A DNA stretch of 51,303 nucleotides from Bordetella parapertussis. GTDB lineage: Bacteria > Pseudomonadota > Gammaproteobacteria > Burkholderiales > SG8-41. The position numbers and the translations under genes are program-made. The first letter of the stretch is position 1. Each line of letters starts with the position of its first letter. This document shows, piece by piece, positions 1 to 7,762 of the stretch. The stretch covers positions 1-51,303 of the forward strand of contig CAMBCF010000023.1 in assembly GCA_945864585.1 (NCBI GenBank), in the 5' to 3' direction. The notes beneath the pieces are model-generated. The model did not search any database and was not told where the DNA came from. It was given only the letters and a program-made list of their open reading frames with translations.

Positions 1-76
1 CCGGAAACAGGCGCTGAAACTCCGGCAGCGAGCGCGGAAACGGCAAATCGCCTCGCTCAAGCACATCGATCGCCAC
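1..76 (-). mobile_element. IS1595-like transposase, 5' end only (window edge)
   Basis: Reading the minus strand from a GTG at 76, the peptide runs VAIDVLERGDLPFPRSLPEF and continues with QRLFP to the window edge. From memory this matches the N-terminus of IS1595/ISXO2-type DDE transposases, where it precedes a zinc-ribbon segment. Only about 25 residues are visible, so it cannot be said whether the element is intact beyond the window. No terminal inverted repeat could be recognised between 77 and 191. An alternative is an unrelated protein sharing this short motif. Confidence 0.55.
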
Positions 77-191
77 GGTAGCCCCAGGTTGATAACGTTG
101 CTCAACATACTACCGGTAGTGACTGTGTGTGACAACCCGATAAGCACGATTGGAACTTCGGCAACCCTACAGAAAACGTCATCTCGCAGGG

Positions 192-1181
192 CTATTCCGC
201 TTTGATATTGGCGTCGCGAACCACCTTGCCCCACTTCGCCACCTCGGACTTGATGAATGCCGCGAACTGTTCCTGGGTGCTGCCCACGGGCTCGGCGCCC
301 ATGCTGAGCAGCCGCTCCCTGATTTCGGGTGAACGCAGTATCTTGACGACCTCGGCGTGCAAACGGTTGCGGATTTCCACCGGCGTCGCCGCAGGAAGCA
401 TCAGCGCGAACCAGTTGGTGAGCGTGAAGCCGGGCAGGTAATCGCTCATGGCGGGTGCGTCCGGCAGCAGTGGCGTGCGCTTGGCGCCCAGCACCGCCAG
501 CGCGCGCATTTTTCCGGCCTTGATAAAGGGCAGCGACTGCACAATGCTGTCGTAGCCCAGTTGCACCTGGCCCGCCATCAAATCGATCTGGGCCGGCGCG
601 CTGCCCTTGTACGGCACGTGCGTGGTGCGCACGCCGGCAAAGGCATTAAACATTTCCGCGGCGAGGTGCGGCGCGCCGCCGGCGCCGCTGGAATAATAAT
701 TCAGCGCGCCCGGCTGCGATTTGGCGAGCGCGATCAGCTCGCGCGGCGTCTTCGCCGGCAGCGAGGGATGGATGATCTGCACGAACCATACATCGACCAC
801 TTGCGTGAGTGGCGCGAAATCGCGTTCGATATTAAACGGCAGCTTGTTGCCGTAGAGCACGGTGTTCACCGCGATATTGCCGAGCGTGCCCATGAACAGC
901 GTGTGGCCGTCGGGCGGCGATTTGGCGGCAAGTTCGGTGCCGATGACGCCTTGCGCACCGGCGCGGTTGTCTATCACCACTTGCGTGCCCAGCGCTTCGC
1001 CGAGCTTGGGCGCGATCATGCGCGCCACGATGTCGGTGCCGCCGCCGGCGGGGAAGGCGACGATGATGCGGATCGGCTTCGTAGGAAAGGTCTGTCCTGC
1101 GCTTGTCGAAGGCGTCAGGGCGCCGGCAGCGCTGCATAACGCAGTAACGGCGAGCGTGATACTTTGCACGATGGGTCGCAT
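192..1181 (-). CDS. Bug/TctC-family periplasmic solute-binding protein
   Basis: This is a complete tripartite-tricarboxylate-transporter-type binding protein of about 329 residues. It would bind an organic acid in the periplasm and pass it to a TctAB-like permease, which is not in the window. It has an N-terminal signal segment, then the family marks PTKPIRIIVAFPAGGGTD, VIDNRAGAQG, PDGHTLFMG and THVPYKGSAP, and ends in a KWGKVVRDANIKAE tail. I chose the ATG at 1181 (MRPIVQ) over an upstream start because a GAGG-like site precedes it and the signal peptide then begins correctly. The region before PTKP contains a translated half-copy of a palindromic repeat (1093-1113). The gene is divergent from the gene at 1316. 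The ligand is unknown. Confidence 0.9.
   Translation of the reverse strand: MRPIVQSITLAVTALCSAAGALTPSTSAGQTFPTKPIRIIVAFPAGGGTDIVARMIAPKLGEALGTQVVIDNRAGAQGVIGTELAAKSPPDGHTLFMGTLGNIAVNTVLYGNKLPFNIERDFAPLTQVVDVWFVQIIHPSLPAKTPRELIALAKSQPGALNYYSSGAGGAPHLAAEMFNAFAGVRTTHVPYKGSAPAQIDLMAGQVQLGYDSIVQSLPFIKAGKMRALAVLGAKRTPLLPDAPAMSDYLPGFTLTNWFALMLPAATPVEIRNRLHAEVVKILRSPEIRERLLSMGAEPVGSTQEQFAAFIKSEVAKWGKVVRDANIKAE
1093..1113. repeat. half-copy of a palindromic repeat inside a Bug gene
   Basis: The bases TGTCCTGCGCTTGTCGAAGG closely resemble one arm of the palindromic repeat at 12907-12940 (arm ending in TCCTGA, then CTTTGACAAGC). It lies between the signal peptide and the mature start of this Bug protein and is translated as the Pro/Ser/Thr-rich stretch TPSTSAGQ, which has no counterpart in the other Bug proteins here. 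Confidence 0.45.
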
Positions 1182-1315
1182 GAACAATAGCCTCGGATAG
1201 GGGAGTTTGAATTGCATCGTGCCGGTCCGTCAAAATTATAGGCCAGCGCGAATCGACATACAATCCGTAATTGCAACGGATGCACAGACGGTAGAGCAAA
1301 ATACGGGAGCACAAC

Positions 1316-1954
1316 ATGACCGACGCAGTTAAAGGCAAGGGGTTTTTGATGGTGTCGATGGAGCCGACACCGGCCTACGATGAGGAATTCAACGACTGGT
1401 ATGACATGGAGCATATCCCCGAACGCACGCGCATACCGGGCTTTGAATCGGGGCGGCGCTTCGTGTGCCTGTCGGGCTGGCCGCGATACCTGTCGATGTA
1501 TGACCTGACAGACATCGGCGTACTAGACAGCGAGGCGTACAAAAAGGCGTCATGGAACGGCTTTAGCGCGTGGACCAAGCGCATGCTGACCAAGGTGCGC
1601 GGGCAGTATCGCGCAAGCGGCACGCAGATTTATCCGGGCCAGGCGTTGACCGGGAATTTCACCCGGCTTACCTTGCTGCGGTTTCGCGGCGCGCCCGATA
1701 CACTGGCGGATCGCATCACGCAGGGCGTGCTCGCTAATTATGAAAAACGCGCCGAGACCAAACAGATACGCATACTGCGTTCCGACTACAACAAGCAGAT
1801 TGACTATATTGCCTGGATCGAAGCCAGCGCGCCGTTTACCGCACCGATGAATGTGACGCTGTTTGGCGACGCCGCGCAGTATCTCGATATCGTCAACGAA
1901 TACATGCCGTACTGGACGCGCGGGCCGCTGGCGGGGGTCTTCGGTGAAAAGTGA
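1316..1954 (+). CDS. uncharacterised dimeric alpha/beta-barrel (EthD-like) protein
   Basis: This 212-aa protein has no signal peptide. Its first half contains EFNDWYDMEHIPERTRIPGF followed by a beta-strand pattern, the signature of ferredoxin-like dimeric alpha/beta-barrel proteins such as EthD-like enzymes and small monooxygenase-type proteins. The second half repeats the fold loosely, ending WTRGPLAGVFGEK. The ATG at 1316 has GGGAG about 7 bases upstream. The protein at 4011-4679 is a paralogue (DFNAWYDEEHLGILLRSPYW), and the two flank the eroded 2.0-3.9 kb stretch. A small-molecule or CoA-ester-processing role next to Bug genes is plausible but not shown. The stop codon is the start of a GTGA heptamer array. 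Confidence 0.75.
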   Translation: MTDAVKGKGFLMVSMEPTPAYDEEFNDWYDMEHIPERTRIPGFESGRRFVCLSGWPRYLSMYDLTDIGVLDSEAYKKASWNGFSAWTKRMLTKVRGQYRASGTQIYPGQALTGNFTRLTLLRFRGAPDTLADRITQGVLANYEKRAETKQIRILRSDYNKQIDYIAWIEASAPFTAPMNVTLFGDAAQYLDIVNEYMPYWTRGPLAGVFGEK

Positions 1955-1971
1955 GTGGTGAGAAGTAGGGG
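1944..1971. repeat. four-unit GTGA-type heptamer array at a stop codon
   Basis: Four consecutive 7-mers are visible: GTGAAAA, GTGAGTG, GTGAGAA and GTAGGGG. The TGA stop of the gene at 1316 (1952-1954) lies in the second unit. Similar but longer arrays begin at the stops of apbC and thyA. Confidence 0.4.
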
Positions 1972-2000
1972 GGGGCGAGACCGGCGTTGAATCAGAAAAC

Positions 2001-2312
2001 TTAGCGTTCCGGCAAGCGGGCCAGCGGCAGCAACAAGGTCAGTGCTTGATTGGGCAGGCTTTTGAAGCCGTGATGCCGATAAAAATGGGCTGCAGGCAGT
2101 TCGCTCAGCAAAACACTCGCTGAAGACAGTGTGCAGTAGCCGGCGATACGGTGATCCTGCGTGATCGCCACAAAGCAGGCAGTGAACCGGCGTTTGATGT
2201 CCTGCGAAACCTGGTTGTGAAAATACCGGTCCTGCGGCGCCGCACGGCTTTTGAACGTGGCGCGGCCCAGTGTACTGTCCAGCGCTGTAATCCGAAAAAG
2301 CGCTTCGCTCAT
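2001..2312 (-). pseudogene. TacT-like GNAT toxin with an internal deletion
   Basis: The 103-aa product starts like a GNAT toxin (DRYFHNQVSQDIKRRFTACF, then IAGYCTLSSASVLLSELP) and ends like one (AAHFYRHHGFKSL, then LLLPLARL). The part that should lie between LSELP and AAHFY is missing. In TacT-like proteins this stretch (about 60 residues) holds the strand with LGRLAVD and the acetyl-CoA pyrophosphate loop R/Q-x-x-G-x-G. The frame is preserved across the gap. The ATG overlaps the upstream antitoxin stop as ATGA, the usual TacA-TacT coupling. Without the acetyl-CoA loop the protein should not be an active acetyltransferase. It may still be translated and may bind the antitoxin. Confidence 0.8.
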
Positions 2313-2614
2313 TCGGCGCGCAGCAATTGACGGCGGCGCTTGAATGCGCGCTTGAGAGCGGCATTGGGTTTGGCCGGCGCGATCAGCGCTCTGGCAAAAG
2401 CTTCCTGATCTGCAACGGTCAGGCGCATGAATTCGGCCTGCGCTATGGCTTTTTTGGCCGCTTCCTGGGCGGCGGCGACCACGAAATCAGTCATGGTGCG
2501 CCCCTGAATCTCGGCTGCGCGCTTGAGTGTGGAGTGCAAGTCGGTGCTGATACGCGCTTCAAGACGTGAAGTTGACGCCGCCGAGACCCTCGATGAAGAC
2601 GTAACAGCTGGCAT
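2309..2614 (-). CDS. DUF1778 / TacA-like antitoxin
   Basis: This is a ribbon-helix-helix antitoxin of about 101 residues. The N-terminal DNA-binding part reads STSRLEARISTDLHSTLKRA, followed by EIQGRTMTDFVVAAAQEAA, the DUF1778 hallmark. The C-terminal tail (FARALIAPAKPNAALKRAFK) corresponds to the toxin-neutralising segment. I chose the ATG at 2614 (MPAVTSSS) because a purine-rich site AGGGAGA sits just upstream. The antitoxin appears complete while its toxin partner has lost its catalytic core, so it is probably an orphan regulator. TacA-type antitoxins normally repress their own operon. Confidence 0.85.
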   Translation of the reverse strand: MPAVTSSSRVSAASTSRLEARISTDLHSTLKRAAEIQGRTMTDFVVAAAQEAAKKAIAQAEFMRLTVADQEAFARALIAPAKPNAALKRAFKRRRQLLRAE

Positions 2615-2710
2615 GGCAATCTCCCTAACGACTTCAATGAACGGCAATATGCCGTATGAGTCAAGATTGTCAGGACCACGTGCAGTTCGCGGCACTGCCG
2701 AGCGCAGCGC

Positions 2711-2837
2711 TTAGAACGTCACGATGGCGCGGCCGGCGATCTCCCCGTGGGCCAGGTCATTACACGCGTCGTTGATCTGGTCGAGCGTGTAGCGTCGCGT
2801 CACCAACTGCAACGCTGATGGCTGCTTTGACCTTCAT
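2711..2837 (-). pseudogene. zinc-type alcohol dehydrogenase reduced to its two ends
   Basis: Read on the minus strand, 2837 is an ATG preceded by GGAGGGCACC and encodes MKVKAAI, a typical zinc-dependent alcohol dehydrogenase N-terminus. After about eight codons the sequence jumps, in a different frame, to VTRRYTLDQINDACNDLAHG then EIAGRAIVTF and a stop, the typical C-terminus of the same family. Roughly 330 codons appear to have been deleted between the ends. Family assignment rests on the tail motif Y-x-L-D-Q-I-N-x-A plus G-x-A-I-V-T-F. No function can remain. Confidence 0.7.
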
Positions 2838-2934
2838 GGTGCCCTCCATGCTGCTGTGTGAACTTCAAACCGTGCTCTGCGTGGCAAGGATGGCCTCTTC
2901 GCTCCCGCAGCACGCATAGTGCCCGCGGCGCTCG

Positions 2935-3915
2935 TCATTCCGGCTGGATCTTTGCCAGCCGCGTGGCTGCAGCCCATTTTTCCGTTTCCGACTTAAGCTT
3001 ATCCCTATATTGCGCTGTTGTGGACGGGGTGACGTTCAGACCCTGGGCTTCGAAACGCTGCTGCACCGCTGCACTATTCAACTGCGCTACAGTCTCCTTG
3101 TTAAGCCTGTCCACGATGGCGCGCGGAATGCCGGCCGGCACCACCAGACCATACCATACGGTGTATTCGTAGCCGGGAACGCCGGCTTCGTCTATGGTGG
3201 GAACATCCGGCAGCAAGCTCGCGCGGCTGAGCGTGGTGACGCCGAGGCCGCGCAAGCGTCCGGCTTTGACGTGGGGCAGCGCCGAAGCAAACGTTCAAAT
3301 GAGCATCGTGGTTTCGTTCCCCAGCATCGCTGTGACCGCGGGCCCGATGCCTCTGTAGGGCACGTGGATCAAGTTGCGCTGGATGGCCAGCAGCAGCAAC
3401 TCCGTCGCCAGGTGGGTGGCGGTGCTTACACCGGACGAACCGTAGGTGAGCTTCCCGGCGTGCGCTTACGCGTACACGATGAACTCCTTCAGCGTTTTCG
3501 CAGGCAGCGAAGCATGAACCACCAGCAGGTTGGGCTGATCCGCGACCACCGATACCGGGAGGAGGTCGCGCAGGGGATCGTAAGGCAGTTTCTTGAAGAG
3601 CGCGGGACTGACAGCCAAGTCGAGAGTGTTGAGCAGTGTGGTGTAACCGTCGGGCGCCGCCTTTGCGACGATCGCAGTGCCCACCGTGCTGCCGCCGCCG
3701 GGCCGGTTGTCAACCACGATGGTCGTGTTCAACGCCGTGCCGAGAATGTCCGCCAGCAGGCGCCCGACGATGTCGGTGCCGCCGCCGGGCGCGAACGGCA
3801 CGACCATGCGGATCGCGCGGTTCGGATAATGGCTCTGTGCGGCGGCGAACAACGGCGCCAGCGCGAGTACTCCAATCGTGATCGCAGCGCAAATGTCGCG
3901 ATGGGTAAGGTTCAT
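2935..3915 (-). pseudogene. Bug/TctC solute-binding protein with two in-frame stops
   Basis: The single reading frame covers the whole family fold: signal peptide MNLTHRDICAAITIGVLALA, core NRAIRMVVPFAPGGGTD, VVDNRPGGGSTVG, then KLTYGSSGV, LIHVPYRG, GRLRGLGVTT and a C-terminal KWAAATRLAKIQPE. It is broken by TAA at 3466-3468 (after KEFIVYA) and TGA at 3295-3297 (after TTMLI). The ATG at 3915 still has a strong GAGGAG site. No frameshift was seen, so decay looks recent and due to point mutation, unlike the deletion-type decay of other Bug genes here. Confidence 0.88.
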
Positions 3916-4010
3916 GCCTGCTCCTCGATTTGCTTGAAAAATCCGCCGTCTTCGATAAACGATGCAGGCTGTCTTGCTGCGCAACTGAACAATACTCAGC
4001 AAATGGCAAT

Positions 4011-4679
4011 CTATCCGTTGCTCGTCGAACCGTCAACCGCGTGCATTTTTTGGCGCGCACCAAATTTATACAGCAAGCGATAATCCCCCTTGAACCAGGC
4101 ATGCTTCGCCAGCCGCTCGCGCCAAGGCGTAGCGCGCGCTTCATCGCGTTCTTTCGATTCCAGCGCGCGCAGGTCAGCCAAATAGTGCAGCGCGATATGT
4201 GTCCATGACCCCGGCGCAGGGTTGTGAACCTTGAAGCGGCGGCACATCGGCCAGTACGGACTGCGCAGCAGGATGCCCAAGTGCTCTTCGTCATACCACG
4301 CGTTGAAATCCTGTTCGCCCTCATGTTCGTCAGCGGGCACGCTGAATAACACCGGATAGAGTATCGGCGCATCGTGAAACGGATCTCCCGCGTTGGGCGC
4401 GATCTGCTGATTCATGAACGTCGCCAGCTGGCGTTCGGCGGCGATGATGGCATCGTGTTTGGGCACGGGCAGAGCACCGTCCAACGCGGCTGCGGCCGCA
4501 TTGGATTCGAACACCGACACGTAGGTCGCGCGCAACGGGCTGCCGTAGCATTGCACATTGAGCATTTGACCCGCGGCCAGTAGTGAAGGAACATAGTGAT
4601 TCTGATGCCAGGTGTCAAAAGCGATGCCGCCTTCGCGCTTGACGGTGATGGTGTCGTAAACAATGGTGGCGCCTTGCAT
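4011..4679 (-). CDS. uncharacterised dimeric alpha/beta-barrel protein, paralogue of 1316-1954
   Basis: This 222-aa protein is intact, with an ATG at 4679 preceded by AAGGAAACACC. The second half carries DFNAWYDEEHLGILLRSPYW, RRFKV and HYLADLRALES, which align with EFNDWYDMEHIPERTRIPGF, RRFVC and YDLTDIGVLDS of the protein at 1316. The first half (FDTWHQNHYVPSLL) has a similar W-x-x-x-H pattern, suggesting two tandem ferredoxin-like domains. No signal peptide is present. The next plus-strand gene is a complete Bug gene at 4743. Function is unknown; a cytosolic accessory enzyme of an organic-acid pathway would fit. Confidence 0.75.
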   Translation of the reverse strand: MQGATIVYDTITVKREGGIAFDTWHQNHYVPSLLAAGQMLNVQCYGSPLRATYVSVFESNAAAAALDGALPVPKHDAIIAAERQLATFMNQQIAPNAGDPFHDAPILYPVLFSVPADEHEGEQDFNAWYDEEHLGILLRSPYWPMCRRFKVHNPAPGSWTHIALHYLADLRALESKERDEARATPWRERLAKHAWFKGDYRLLYKFGARQKMHAVDGSTSNG

Positions 4680-4742
4680 GGTGTTTCCTTTGTGAATCGG
4701 GATTCTGCCATGTAAACGGGGGGTGGTTGGGTTGATTCAGAG

Positions 4743-5741
4743 GTGGTTAAAAAGATATTTGAAGGTGATGATGTGAACGCCCTGTTTCGCAACTGCCAGT
4801 TTGCCGCTCTGTTTTGCACCACGTATGCGTGTCTGGCCGCGTATCCGGACAAACCCATACGCATCGTCACGCCATTTCCCGCGGGCAGTGTCACTGACCT
4901 TATCGCGCGTCCGCTGGCGGCGAAGCTCAGCGAAGCGTGGAGTGCCAGCGTGATCGTCGATAATCGCGGCGGCGCGGGCGGAAATATCGCCGGAGACATC
5001 GTGGCCAAAGCGCCGCCGGACGGCTACACGCTGCTGATCGGCTCCACCGGCCCGGTGGTGGTCAACGCCATGCTCTACGCGAAAATGCCGTACGACACGC
5101 AGCGTGCGTTCGCACCCGTCACGCTGACCGCGACTGCCGGGTTGATACTGGTGGTGCATCCGTCGATGCCGGTGAAAACCGCGAAAGACCTGGCCGCGCT
5201 GGCTAAAACGCGGCCGGGGCAACTGACCTACGGCTCGTCGGGCGTCGGTTCGACTACGCATTTGGCGGGTGCATTGTTTACTGCGTCGACCGGCACCCAA
5301 ATGACTCACGTGCCGTATAAAGGCGGCAGCCCGCAATACACCATCGATCTTATCACCGGACGCATAGAACTCGCGTTCGCCAGCATCGCACCAGCGATTC
5401 CGCATGTGAGAAGCGGACGGCTGAAAATGCTGGGCACCTCGGCGGACAAGCGCGATTCGCAATTTCCCGACATGCCGACCATCGCCGAATCCGGTGTGCC
5501 GGGTTACGACATGCGTTCCTGGTACGGTGTGCTCGCAACCGCCGGCACGCCGCCACCGGTGATCGAGAAACTGAATGCCGAGTTGGTGCGCATACTCGCG
5601 TTGCCGGATCTGCGTGCGCAGTATTTGGTCGGCGGCCTGCACGCCGCCAGCAGCAGCGCGGCCGAGTTTGCCGCGTACATCAGGAACGAGCACGAGAAAT
5701 GGACGCGGGTGGTGAAGTCAGCGGGTATACGCGCGGAGTAA
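4743..5741 (+). CDS. Bug/TctC-family periplasmic solute-binding protein
   Basis: This complete binding protein has 332 residues if started at 4743, or 322 if started at the GTG at 4773 (VNALFRNCQF), which gives a cleaner signal peptide and has a GAAGGTGAT stretch upstream. Family marks are YPDKPIRIVTPFPAGSVTD, VIVDNRGGAGG, PPDGYTLLIGSTGP, THVPYKGGSPQY, GRLKMLGTSADKR and a C-terminal HEKWTRVVKSAGIRAE. The signal sequence has several cysteines. The PrpD-family gene at 6347 is on the same strand, separated by a repeat and an opposite-strand DM13 fragment. The ligand is unknown, probably a di- or tricarboxylate. Confidence 0.88.
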   Translation: MVKKIFEGDDVNALFRNCQFAALFCTTYACLAAYPDKPIRIVTPFPAGSVTDLIARPLAAKLSEAWSASVIVDNRGGAGGNIAGDIVAKAPPDGYTLLIGSTGPVVVNAMLYAKMPYDTQRAFAPVTLTATAGLILVVHPSMPVKTAKDLAALAKTRPGQLTYGSSGVGSTTHLAGALFTASTGTQMTHVPYKGGSPQYTIDLITGRIELAFASIAPAIPHVRSGRLKMLGTSADKRDSQFPDMPTIAESGVPGYDMRSWYGVLATAGTPPPVIEKLNAELVRILALPDLRAQYLVGGLHAASSSAAEFAAYIRNEHEKWTRVVKSAGIRAE

Positions 5742-5749
5742 AAAGTGCC

Positions 5750-5873
5750 TGTCATGCCGGCGACGCACGCCCCGGACTCCGAAACGGGAGCCGGAATCCA
5801 ATGCGTATACCACGCGGCAGGCGCAATATTCAGATGCTTCACTGAATTCCAGCGTGCGCTGGAATGACGGATG
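5750..5873. repeat. interspersed inverted repeat (GTCATNCCGGCG / CGCTGGAATGAC type)
   Basis: The left part reads GTCATGCCGGCGACGCACGC followed by CCCGGACTCCG and CGGGAGCCGGAATCC. The right part reads TTCCAGCGTGCGCTGGAATG and ACGG, so the outer ends are imperfect inverted repeats and the right end is itself a short palindrome. A closely related left half occurs at 31786-31837. It fills most of the gap between the Bug gene and the DM13 fragment. Confidence 0.6.
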
Positions 5874-5897
5874 AAGATGTGAGCGAATCTGTAAGGG

Positions 5898-6206
5898 CTA
5901 CGATTTCTTGAGTACCGCGCTGCCGATGTAAGCGCCAAACGACTCGCACCAGATGGCTACGGTGTGAAACTTCGTCGGATCCAATCCTTCGGGCAAGATG
6001 AAATTCTGCGCGCCTTTGAATGATTTAAGCGGTGCGATTTTCACGCGGCCCGCATCGGCATTGAAATCTTTTTCCTCGCCGACGGCGCGCGTGTTGAGAT
6101 AAATCCAGAAATTCGGGCCGGGGCCGGCCACGAAGTCGCCGTTGAGCCGGAGCACCGCGCCCTGCGCGGTACGGATGATCGCGCCGCTGCCGTTGGCCCA
6201 ATGCAC
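5898..6206 (-). pseudogene. DM13-domain protein lacking its N-terminus
   Basis: The reading frame contains WANGSGAIIRTAQGAVLRLN, GPNFWIYLNTRAVGEEKDFN, KSFKGAQNF and FHTVAIWCESFGAYIGSAVL, the beta-sandwich pattern and late cysteine of DM13 (electron-transfer-associated) domains. Such proteins normally begin with a signal or membrane anchor. Here the frame continues upstream of the nominal GTG at 6206 without a stop but shows no signal peptide or good start, and it runs into the upstream region of the gene at 6347. I read it as a 5'-truncated gene; a rare start at 6206 cannot be excluded. Confidence 0.6.
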
Positions 6207-6346
6207 CGGATCGCGGCCCGGCGTGGCTTCATCGAGCGGTTTTCGAATAGTCGCATGATTCCGAGCGAGCTTACAACCATCGCATAGCGCGCAGGCTCGC
6301 GAACTACTTTGGTCTACAATTGACGCGTCATCAAGGAGAAATTGCC

Positions 6347-7738
6347 ATGGATCAGCCCGAAAACAATCCGCTCGCTGCCGTCAAAAGCGAAACGCAAATG
6401 TTATGCGAGTTTCTGGCGGCGATACGCTACGAATCGCTGCCTGAAAGTGTGGTGTCTCGCACTGAAGATTTTTTTCTCGACTGGCTGGGCTCGGGCCTGG
6501 CGGGCAAAGGTTCGCGCCCGGTGCTGGCGCTGGAGAAATTCGCGCAGGCGATGGGGCCGGCCAGCGGGCCTTGCGAAATTCTGACCACGCGCGGGCGCAC
6601 CTCGCCGTTCTTCGCGGCATTGATCAACGGTGCAGCGTCGCATGTGGTGGAGCAGGACGATGTTCATAACGGCTCGGTGTATCACCCGGCGACTGTGGTG
6701 TTCCCGGCGGTGCTGGCGGCAGCGCAGGCGGTTAGCGCGTCCGGCAAGGAATTGATTGCCGCGTCTGTTGCGGGCTATGAATGCGGCGTGCGCGTGGGCG
6801 AGTTTCTCGGGCGCTCGCATTACAAGGTGTTTCACACCACCGGCACCGCCGGCAAACTGGCGGCAGCGGCGGGTGTCGCGCATCTGCTCAAACTCGATGC
6901 GCGGGTGACGCAACATTGCATCGGCTCGGCGGGCACCATGGCGGCGGGCTTGTGGGAATTTCTGCGCGATGCGGCCGACTCCAAACAACTGCACACCGCC
7001 AAAGCGGCGGCGGATGGTTTGCTCGCGGCCTACATCGCGCGCGACGGCTTCACCGGTGCTCAAAAAATTCTTGAAGGAAAACAAGGGCTTGCAGCAGGCA
7101 TGTCGAGCGATGCCGATCCCGCGAAACTTGTCGATGGGCTCGGTACGCGCTGGGGCCTGAGCGAAACTTCGTTCAAGTTTCATGCATCCTGCCGCCATAC
7201 GCACCCGGCCGCCGATGCACTGCTGAAGGTGATGCGCGATAACCAATTGAAGGCCGAGGACATCGCCAGCGTCACCACGCACGTGCATCAAGGCGCCATT
7301 GATGTGCTGGGCCCGGTGAGCGATCCGCAGACCATACACCAGTCAAAGTTTTCGATGGGCTTCGTGTTGGCACTTGCCGCGCTGCACGGACGAGCCGGGT
7401 TGGCGGATTTTACCGAAGCGTCATTGAAAGACCCTGCCACACGCGCATTTCACGACAAGGTGAAAATGGTGCTCGATCCCGTTGTCGATGGCGCCTACCC
7501 CAAACGCTGGCTGGGACACGTCACGGCGATTACCAACGATGGCCGCAGGCTTGAAGGTAAAGTGTCGTCACCCAAAGGCGACCCGGACAACACACTTACG
7601 CGCCGGGAGATCGAAGACAAAGCGCTGCGGCTGGCGGGCTATGCCGGCGGCGCGGGCGAATCCGAGATGGGGCAGGTGATACAGCGGGTGTGGCGATTGC
7701 GGGATGAGGCGCATGTGCGGGATTTTTTTAATGCCTGA
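6347..7738 (+). CDS. MmgE/PrpD family protein (aconitate-decarboxylase-like branch)
   Basis: This 463-aa protein starts at ATG 6347, with AAGGAG upstream. The family includes 2-methylcitrate dehydratase and cis-aconitate decarboxylase. Visible marks are FLDWLGSGLAG near residue 40, NGAASHVVEQDDVHNGSVYH around residues 90-110, HTTGTAGKLAAAAGVAHLL, KFHASCRHTHPAADALL and HQSKFSMGFVLALAALHG. The HQSKFSM form, rather than the ADHSMPY form of the other two copies, places it in a different branch. Substrate is unknown; a branched or unsaturated di/tricarboxylate is the family expectation. It lies downstream of the Bug gene at 4743 and upstream of an N-acetyltransferase gene. Confidence 0.85.
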   Translation: MDQPENNPLAAVKSETQMLCEFLAAIRYESLPESVVSRTEDFFLDWLGSGLAGKGSRPVLALEKFAQAMGPASGPCEILTTRGRTSPFFAALINGAASHVVEQDDVHNGSVYHPATVVFPAVLAAAQAVSASGKELIAASVAGYECGVRVGEFLGRSHYKVFHTTGTAGKLAAAAGVAHLLKLDARVTQHCIGSAGTMAAGLWEFLRDAADSKQLHTAKAAADGLLAAYIARDGFTGAQKILEGKQGLAAGMSSDADPAKLVDGLGTRWGLSETSFKFHASCRHTHPAADALLKVMRDNQLKAEDIASVTTHVHQGAIDVLGPVSDPQTIHQSKFSMGFVLALAALHGRAGLADFTEASLKDPATRAFHDKVKMVLDPVVDGAYPKRWLGHVTAITNDGRRLEGKVSSPKGDPDNTLTRREIEDKALRLAGYAGGAGESEMGQVIQRVWRLRDEAHVRDFFNA

Positions 7739-7762
7739 AACTTGCCGCTGCAGACTCCAGCA

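Noticed and set aside
357-1139. Long opposite-strand frames over Bug, dnaE and decarboxylase genes
   Set aside because: They lie wholly over genes with strong family matches, have Arg/His-rich composition typical of antisense frames in GC-rich DNA, and show no motif or ribosome site.
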